DNA from: Streptomyces netropsis
Lineage (GTDB): Bacteria > Actinomycetota > Actinomycetes > Streptomycetales > Streptomycetaceae
NCBI RefSeq assembly: GCF_014203545.1
Contig: NZ_JACHJG010000014.1
Location: 106,356 to 170,355, forward strand
DNA: 64,000 bases
Reading direction: 5' to 3'
Part shown: piece after piece, positions 60,362-64,000 of the stretch
Numbering within the stretch: position 1 is the stretch's first letter
Layout of the letters: each line of letters opens with the position of its first letter
Position numbers and translations under genes: made by a program
The notes under the pieces: model-generated
Databases searched by the model: none
Told to the model about the DNA's origin: nothing
What the model saw: only the letters and a program-made list of their open reading frames with translations

Positions 60362-61441
60362 TCATCCACCTCCAGACGAACGTGTGCCCCGCGGAACGCC
60401 GTTCACGCCTGGTGGTTCTCCCGGCCCGTCTCCCGGGGCGGAGGGCAGTGGTGCCGTGGCGATCGCCGGTTCCACCAGGCTTCCCAGGTACAGCGTCCCG
60501 TTGTGTTCCAAGGCGCTGGTGGCCAGGCGGTAGTTGTGCGCGCGGCGCCGCAGATCGTGCACCAGACGGCCCTGCGCATCCCGGCCTTGTACGTGTGTCG
60601 TACGCCGGGGGTCGGGCAGCAGGGCGCCGGGCAATGCCCACAGAGCCCTTCGAAGCGCGGGGTGGTGGCGGTGCAGAGAGTCGAGGAGCGCGTTGCGGGG
60701 GCCGGCCAGAGCCACCCAGACGAGGCCGTCACGGCTGGTCGTCAGGTTGTCGGGAAACCCCGGCAGACGGTCGGCGAAGAGGTCGGTGGCACCCGCCCGG
60801 TCGCCGGTGAGCCACAGACGCCGCAGCCGGTACGCCCCCGACTCGGCCATGACCAGGAACGACTCATCGGGAGCCAGGCAGAGGCCGTTGGCGAACTGCA
60901 GCCCGTCCACGACGACCTCCGCGGCGCTGCCCGGCACCCAGCGGATGACGCGGCCGGTGCCGGAGTGTTCGAGGATGTCGCCCTTCCAGTGGTGAAGGGG
61001 GAACCGCCGACTGGAGTCGCTCACGAAGACGGTGCCGTCCCGGGTGACGGTGACGTTGCTGCACAGGTTCAGCGGTTCTCCGGCCGCCGCGGTCAGAACG
61101 GTCTCCACCGTGCCGGTCGCCGGGTCGACGCGTAACAGCCCGTCGTAGGCGTCGCAGACCAGAAGCCGGCCGTCCGGAAGCAGGTGCATCCCCAGAGGCC
61201 GACCTCGTGTACGGGCCACCTCCTCCACCCGCCCCGTGGTGGCGTCCACCCGCAGGATGCGGCCGTCGGCCACGCCGGTCAGTAGATTCCCGGACGCGTC
61301 GAGCGCGAGGTGCTCGGGACCGGCCCCGTCGAGCGGGAGCAGCCGCAAGGGCGGCAGCGCGGGACTTCCCGCCCCGGTCGGCGGGCGGCGGGGCCGCGGC
61401 GGCCGCCAGACGACCGGCCTCATGCGCGGCTTATGCGGCAT
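60362..61441 (-). CDS. SMP-30/strictosidine-synthase-like six-bladed propeller
   Basis: A 359-residue protein with the six-bladed propeller pattern: PEHLALDASGNLLTGVADGR, NLCSNVTVTRDGTVFVSDSS, NGLCLAPDESFLVMAESGAY and GFPDNLTTSRDGLVWVALAG. Metal-ligand Asn and Asp residues of the SMP-30/gluconolactonase and strictosidine-synthase family are in the right places. It should hydrolyse a lactone or phosphotriester-like ester; the substrate is unknown. ATG 61441 overlaps the upstream stop by 11 bases; a second ATG at 61423 is possible. Confidence 0.85.
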   Translation of the reverse strand: MPHKPRMRPVVWRPPRPRRPPTGAGSPALPPLRLLPLDGAGPEHLALDASGNLLTGVADGRILRVDATTGRVEEVARTRGRPLGMHLLPDGRLLVCDAYDGLLRVDPATGTVETVLTAAAGEPLNLCSNVTVTRDGTVFVSDSSRRFPLHHWKGDILEHSGTGRVIRWVPGSAAEVVVDGLQFANGLCLAPDESFLVMAESGAYRLRRLWLTGDRAGATDLFADRLPGFPDNLTTSRDGLVWVALAGPRNALLDSLHRHHPALRRALWALPGALLPDPRRTTHVQGRDAQGRLVHDLRRRAHNYRLATSALEHNGTLYLGSLVEPAIATAPLPSAPGDGPGEPPGVNGVPRGTRSSGGG

Positions 61442-62087
61442 GGCCGATCCGCCCCCGCCGGGCCCGTACGCAGCGCAGCATCTCCTCCGCGTACGGCAAG
61501 GCGACGAAGAGGCCCACCGCCGCACCGACCGACGCGAGGTACGCGGCGGGAAGAGGCTGATCCTTGGGTACGAGCTTCCAGTCGTCCGCGGCGGCCTCCT
61601 TGCCGTTCCGCAGGCCGGCCCGCACCTTGTCCCAGTGCAGGCAGGCGGTGAAGGCTGCCGCCGACAACGGCAGCACCTCCAGGAAGCTGTGGATGTGCTG
61701 CTCCACCGGGTGTACTTCCCGGTCGTGTGTGGCGATCGTGACGTCCCACAGCGCGGTCGCGCCGTGCGCGACGGCCGCGCCGCCCATCAAGGACAGCACC
61801 AACGGGTTGACCTTCGCGACCAGGCCCGCCACGACCGGGATGCCGGCCTCGGTCATCATCAACGCGTGCACCGCCGACTCCCGTACGCCGCTGGTCTCCT
61901 CGATCCGTGTGCGCCGGTGCATCACCCAGTCCGCCACGGCGGGTACGAACCACAACGGCAGCACTCCGTACATGAGGAACCTGCGGCTGGCGTTCTCCAC
62001 GTCGTCCGCACCCGGGGGAATCCGCAAGGCGGGACCGTCACGCCACCGCAGCCACCGGCGTGCGGGACCTGTCCGGGATATACGCAT
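61431..62087 (-). CDS. His-rich integral membrane protein
   Basis: A 218-residue protein with about four membrane segments. Histidines and acids cluster beside helices: VADWVMHRRTRIEETSGVRE, ESAVHALMMTEAG and ATHDREVHPVEQHIHSFLEV. This pattern recalls membrane di-iron hydroxylases or metal-binding proteins, but I cannot place it in a named family. GGAGG lies seven bases before ATG 62087. Its stop overlaps the SMP-30 start, making one operon with the hydrophobic peptide gene. Confidence 0.75.
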   Translation of the reverse strand: MRISRTGPARRWLRWRDGPALRIPPGADDVENASRRFLMYGVLPLWFVPAVADWVMHRRTRIEETSGVRESAVHALMMTEAGIPVVAGLVAKVNPLVLSLMGGAAVAHGATALWDVTIATHDREVHPVEQHIHSFLEVLPLSAAAFTACLHWDKVRAGLRNGKEAAADDWKLVPKDQPLPAAYLASVGAAVGLFVALPYAEEMLRCVRARRGRIGHAA

Positions 62088-62630
62088 GGAAGTCCTCCCT
62101 CTTGTCGTGACGGGAACCGAGCCGGTCCGGGCGCCCATCGCGGTCCGGTCGTTCCGCCGTGTTCCGGGCGCGAGCGGCTCGAATGTCTGCTCGAAGTGAC
62201 GGCGCCGGGAGGGCAGGGGGGCGGCTCGCCGGGGGCACGCCGGGCCCGGCGGGCTTTCCCGCCGGGCGCGGCTCTGTGCCGTGTGTTCCGCTTCCTGCCA
62301 TAGCGCTCCTTCACTGTTGCCGTCGCGTGGCCGGGTACCCGGCCACGCGGCCGGTATTCCCGTGTCGCGCCCGGCGGACGGACGGCCAGGGCCGGCCGGC
62401 CCAGCGCGCCCGGCACGGGGACGAACCCGGATGGGCGGCCGTGTCGAGGATCGGCGGTGTGACGGCGCTTCGGCGGGGCGATCGCCCCTGACAACCGAAG
62501 GGGCCCGGACGTCATGCCGACGCCATGGCCGGGAACTGCAACGTCCCTGCGTAATAAGGGTGTCGGCCGATTCGCAAACCGCTGCCGCCGACCCTTATGC
62601 GGAGCGCCCCGGGTCGCTACGATGACGGCA
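62088..62630. other. Intergenic region with an inverted repeat upstream of DUF6153
   Basis: About 540 bases between divergent genes and no convincing gene. An imperfect inverted repeat, ATAAGGGTGTCGGC (62554-62567) and GCCGACCCTTAT (62587-62598), lies just upstream of the DUF6153 start. It could be an operator for a metal- or redox-responsive regulator. Confidence 0.45.
62554..62598. promoter_or_regulatory. Imperfect inverted repeat upstream of DUF6153 gene
   Basis: Left arm ATAAGGGTGTCGGC and right arm GCCGACCCTTAT, differing by a TG insertion in the left arm. TACGAT (62618-62623), the putative -10 of the leaderless gene at 62631, lies 20 bases downstream, so a bound regulator could block or activate the promoter. 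Confidence 0.5.
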
Positions 62631-63083
62631 ATGGTCACGGTCCGGCGCGCCTTCGGTCTGCCGCGGACTCGCCCTGTGGGCGCAGGTCCGCGGCGCCTGT
62701 TGCTGCTGGCGACGCTCCTGCTGGGCCTGTTGTACACCCATGGCTTGAGCAGTGAGGGGGCCGGCGGTCACGCGGTCACCGCCATGGTGTCCGGCGTGGT
62801 GGCCACCGGTCACGCGGCGGAAGCGGAACGGCTTCCCGCTGCCGGCGGTGCGGCCGCGGGCAGCGGTGCCCATCGGCAGCGGCCCGCTCCCCACGGCGCC
62901 GCCGGGCATGGGGTGGAGGACTGCCTGTCCGCTCAACCCCAGCAGATCTCACCCCTGCCGACTCCCTGTGCCACACGGTCGGTCGTGGTGCCCGTACCTC
63001 CCCTCCTCCAGGCCGTCGCGTCAGCGGCCGAGGCCGCGTCAGCGCCCCCGCCGTCGATCGATTCCGCGATTCTGATCATTTAG
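62631..63083 (+). CDS. DUF6153 family membrane protein
   Basis: A 150-residue protein: TVRRAFGLPRTRPVGAGPRR, then one membrane segment in LLLLATLLLGLLYTHGLSSE and a His- and Ala-rich periplasmic part (GGHAVTAMV, HRQRPAPHGAAGHG) ending SIDSAILII. This matches the DUF6153 family of Streptomyces. The abundant His suggests metal contact. TACGAT lies seven bases before ATG 62631 and no ribosome-binding site is seen, so it is probably leaderless. Confidence 0.75.
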   Translation: MVTVRRAFGLPRTRPVGAGPRRLLLLATLLLGLLYTHGLSSEGAGGHAVTAMVSGVVATGHAAEAERLPAAGGAAAGSGAHRQRPAPHGAAGHGVEDCLSAQPQQISPLPTPCATRSVVVPVPPLLQAVASAAEAASAPPPSIDSAILII

Positions 63084-63320
63084 GCGCGCACCACCACGGA
63101 TCGGCCTCCCCTTCCGGCGTGCTCGGCCGCGCTGGTCGAGGAGGCCGTCGACAGGGCCGTTCGCGATGCCCGCGGGACCGCGTCGCACGCCGCCTTCCCG
63201 CAGGCGAACGGCGCTCCCCATGACCTTCCCCGCCGTTCGTCCGCCGAGGCCCGTCCGCCGCACGCCCTGTGCGCTGCGCGCGCGGTCCCGGCTGCCGTCC
63301 CGGCTGCCTACGGAGCACTG
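63084..63320. other. Spacer with no clear gene
   Basis: About 240 bases after the DUF6153 stop. No credible frame. The word ACCACCACGGATCG appears at its start (near 63090) and again, slightly altered, inside the next gene near 63540 and 63575. Confidence 0.35.
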
Positions 63321-63758
63321 GTGACGTACAACCCCCCACCCCTTTACGCCCTCCGGAAACCCGTCCCCCCACCCCGCCCACCGCTGTGGCTTCCCGTTCT
63401 CGGCCTCGCGGCAGTCCTGCTGGTCACCCTCTTCGGCTGCGGACCCTCCGCCTACGGCGGCGGCTTGCCCCAGACCCCGTGGAAGGCGGAAGCGGGCAGC
63501 GGTGCGCAAGGCACCCCGCCCGCGCAGCCCGCGTCGTCCCACCACCACGGATCGATCTGCCACGGGCCGGCCACCACGGACCGATCCGGGCGGATTCCGC
63601 GCTGGGCACCGGAGCCGGCGCCCCTGGCCCCAGGCGTCATCGGTTCCGCGGTCGTCCCCCTGTTCCCGGTCGCCTCCGGGCGTCCGCCCCACGGAGAGCA
63701 GGAGGAGAGGCGGACGGGACGGGCGACACTCACCCGCCTCTGCCGGTGGAGGACGTAG
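63321..63758 (+). CDS. Small membrane protein of unknown function
   Basis: A 145-residue frame from GTG 63321 with GGAG five bases upstream. A Pro-rich start (TYNPPPLYALRKPVPPPRPP) leads to one membrane segment (LWLPVLGLAAVLLVTLF) with a GCGPS that resembles a lipobox, then a His-containing low-complexity tail (ASSHHHGSICHGPATT). The cysteine and His could bind metal. It lies between DUF6153 and a cysteine-synthase-like gene. Family unknown; the coding call is moderate. Confidence 0.5.
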   Translation: MTYNPPPLYALRKPVPPPRPPLWLPVLGLAAVLLVTLFGCGPSAYGGGLPQTPWKAEAGSGAQGTPPAQPASSHHHGSICHGPATTDRSGRIPRWAPEPAPLAPGVIGSAVVPLFPVASGRPPHGEQEERRTGRATLTRLCRWRT

Positions 63759-63837
63759 GCCCGCACGGTCACGGCCGAGTGCCACCACCTCGGCTCTTCG
63801 CGCACACCGTGCCCGCATCCCACACGAGAGCGAAACA

Positions 63838-64000
63838 ATGACGCGTCCTCAGATCTCCAAGGCACCTTCCGCCGCCCCCGGACACGCGGGGCAAGCCACT
63901 GCGACAGCCGTCCACCCGCCCGCCCAGGGCGTGTCCGGATTAGTGGGCAACACCCCGCTCCTGCGGGTGTCCGAACCGCTCGCCCCCGCCGGACGCGGAT
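63838..64000 (+). CDS. PLP-dependent cysteine-synthase-like protein, cut by window edge
   Basis: Only the first ~54 residues are in the window. After an Ala/Pro-rich lead (KAPSAAPGHAGQATATAVHP), the family start motif SGLVGNTPLLRVSEPLAP is seen, as in cysteine synthases and cystathionine beta-synthases. The ~35-residue extension before it is unusual. A weak GAGAG precedes ATG 63838. It follows the small membrane protein by 79 bases. Confidence 0.8.
   Translation, partial: MTRPQISKAPSAAPGHAGQATATAVHPPAQGVSGLVGNTPLLRVSEPLAPAGRG

Noticed and set aside
63039..63818. A 259-residue minus-strand frame
   Set aside because: Antisense to the plausible small membrane protein gene, with Arg/Gly-rich composition and no motif.

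Overview
The window is high-GC actinobacterial chromosome, almost certainly Streptomyces. Codons are strongly GC-biased at the third position. Several genes have typical streptomycete families: a 2-methylisoborneol (MIB) operon with a family 2B encapsulin, an ECF41 sigma factor, a MocR/YczE pair, DUF1206, DUF6153 and DUF3515 proteins, an MbtH-linked NRPS locus, and many secreted Ala-rich proteins. Both ends are cut: a repeat-containing secreted protein at the left and a cysteine-synthase-like gene at the right. No rRNA, tRNA, CRISPR array or intact insertion sequence was seen.

Layout. 1-7.7 kb: accessory and housekeeping genes (FG-GAP repeat protein, acetyltransferases, ArsR-type regulator, VOC protein, ATP-grasp protein, a tiny hydrophobic protein, an HTH/coiled-coil regulator). 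7.8-11.4 kb: a minus-strand locus that looks like an undescribed ribosomal-peptide system. A 50-residue peptide carrying three Gly-Cys-Ile-Ser repeats lies under a consensus promoter. It is followed by a PaaK-like adenylate-forming enzyme, a GRDP/DUF1399-like protein and an MFS exporter. 12-14.3 kb: beta-carbonic anhydrase and a SulP anion transporter, a likely bicarbonate pair. 14.3-21.4 kb: DUF1206, phytoene/squalene synthase-like, VC0807-like, Rieske oxygenase, two secreted proteins (one built of four 37-residue Cys-containing repeats), and a saccharopine-dehydrogenase-like reductase. 21.4-22.5 kb: degenerate sequence.

22.6-28.4 kb: a compact biosynthetic locus with MbtH, an amidinohydrolase (DDAH-like), a TauD/SyrP-like dioxygenase, a free-standing adenylation-carrier (A-PCP) protein, a type II thioesterase and a second 2OG-Fe oxygenase. 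Most junctions overlap by a few bases. There is no condensation domain, so it probably supplies a modified amino acid or a very small product. 28.5-31.4 kb: a divergent SDR/TetR pair around a perfect 18-bp palindrome, then a three-gene PRC-barrel operon. 31.4-35.5 kb: lipoprotein, orphan histidine kinase and a wax-ester synthase/DGAT-like protein. 36.1-39.7 kb: encapsulin, MIB synthase and GPP methyltransferase, with a strong terminator.

39.9-64 kb: secreted amidase-domain protein, acetyltransferase, winged-helix regulator, exported hydrolase, ABC exporter, a sigma-70-like gene coupled to an unknown partner, an AbiEii-like nucleotidyltransferase coupled to an unknown upstream gene, ECF41 sigma with an oxidoreductase, amino-acid permease, AMIN-like secreted protein, MocR/YczE pair, a transposase remnant, MarR divergent from a questin-oxidase-like gene, and a three-gene operon ending in a second copy of the tiny hydrophobic protein. 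The window closes with DUF6153, a small membrane protein and the cysteine-synthase-like gene. At least seven genes start 6-7 bases after a TAnnnT hexamer and are probably leaderless.
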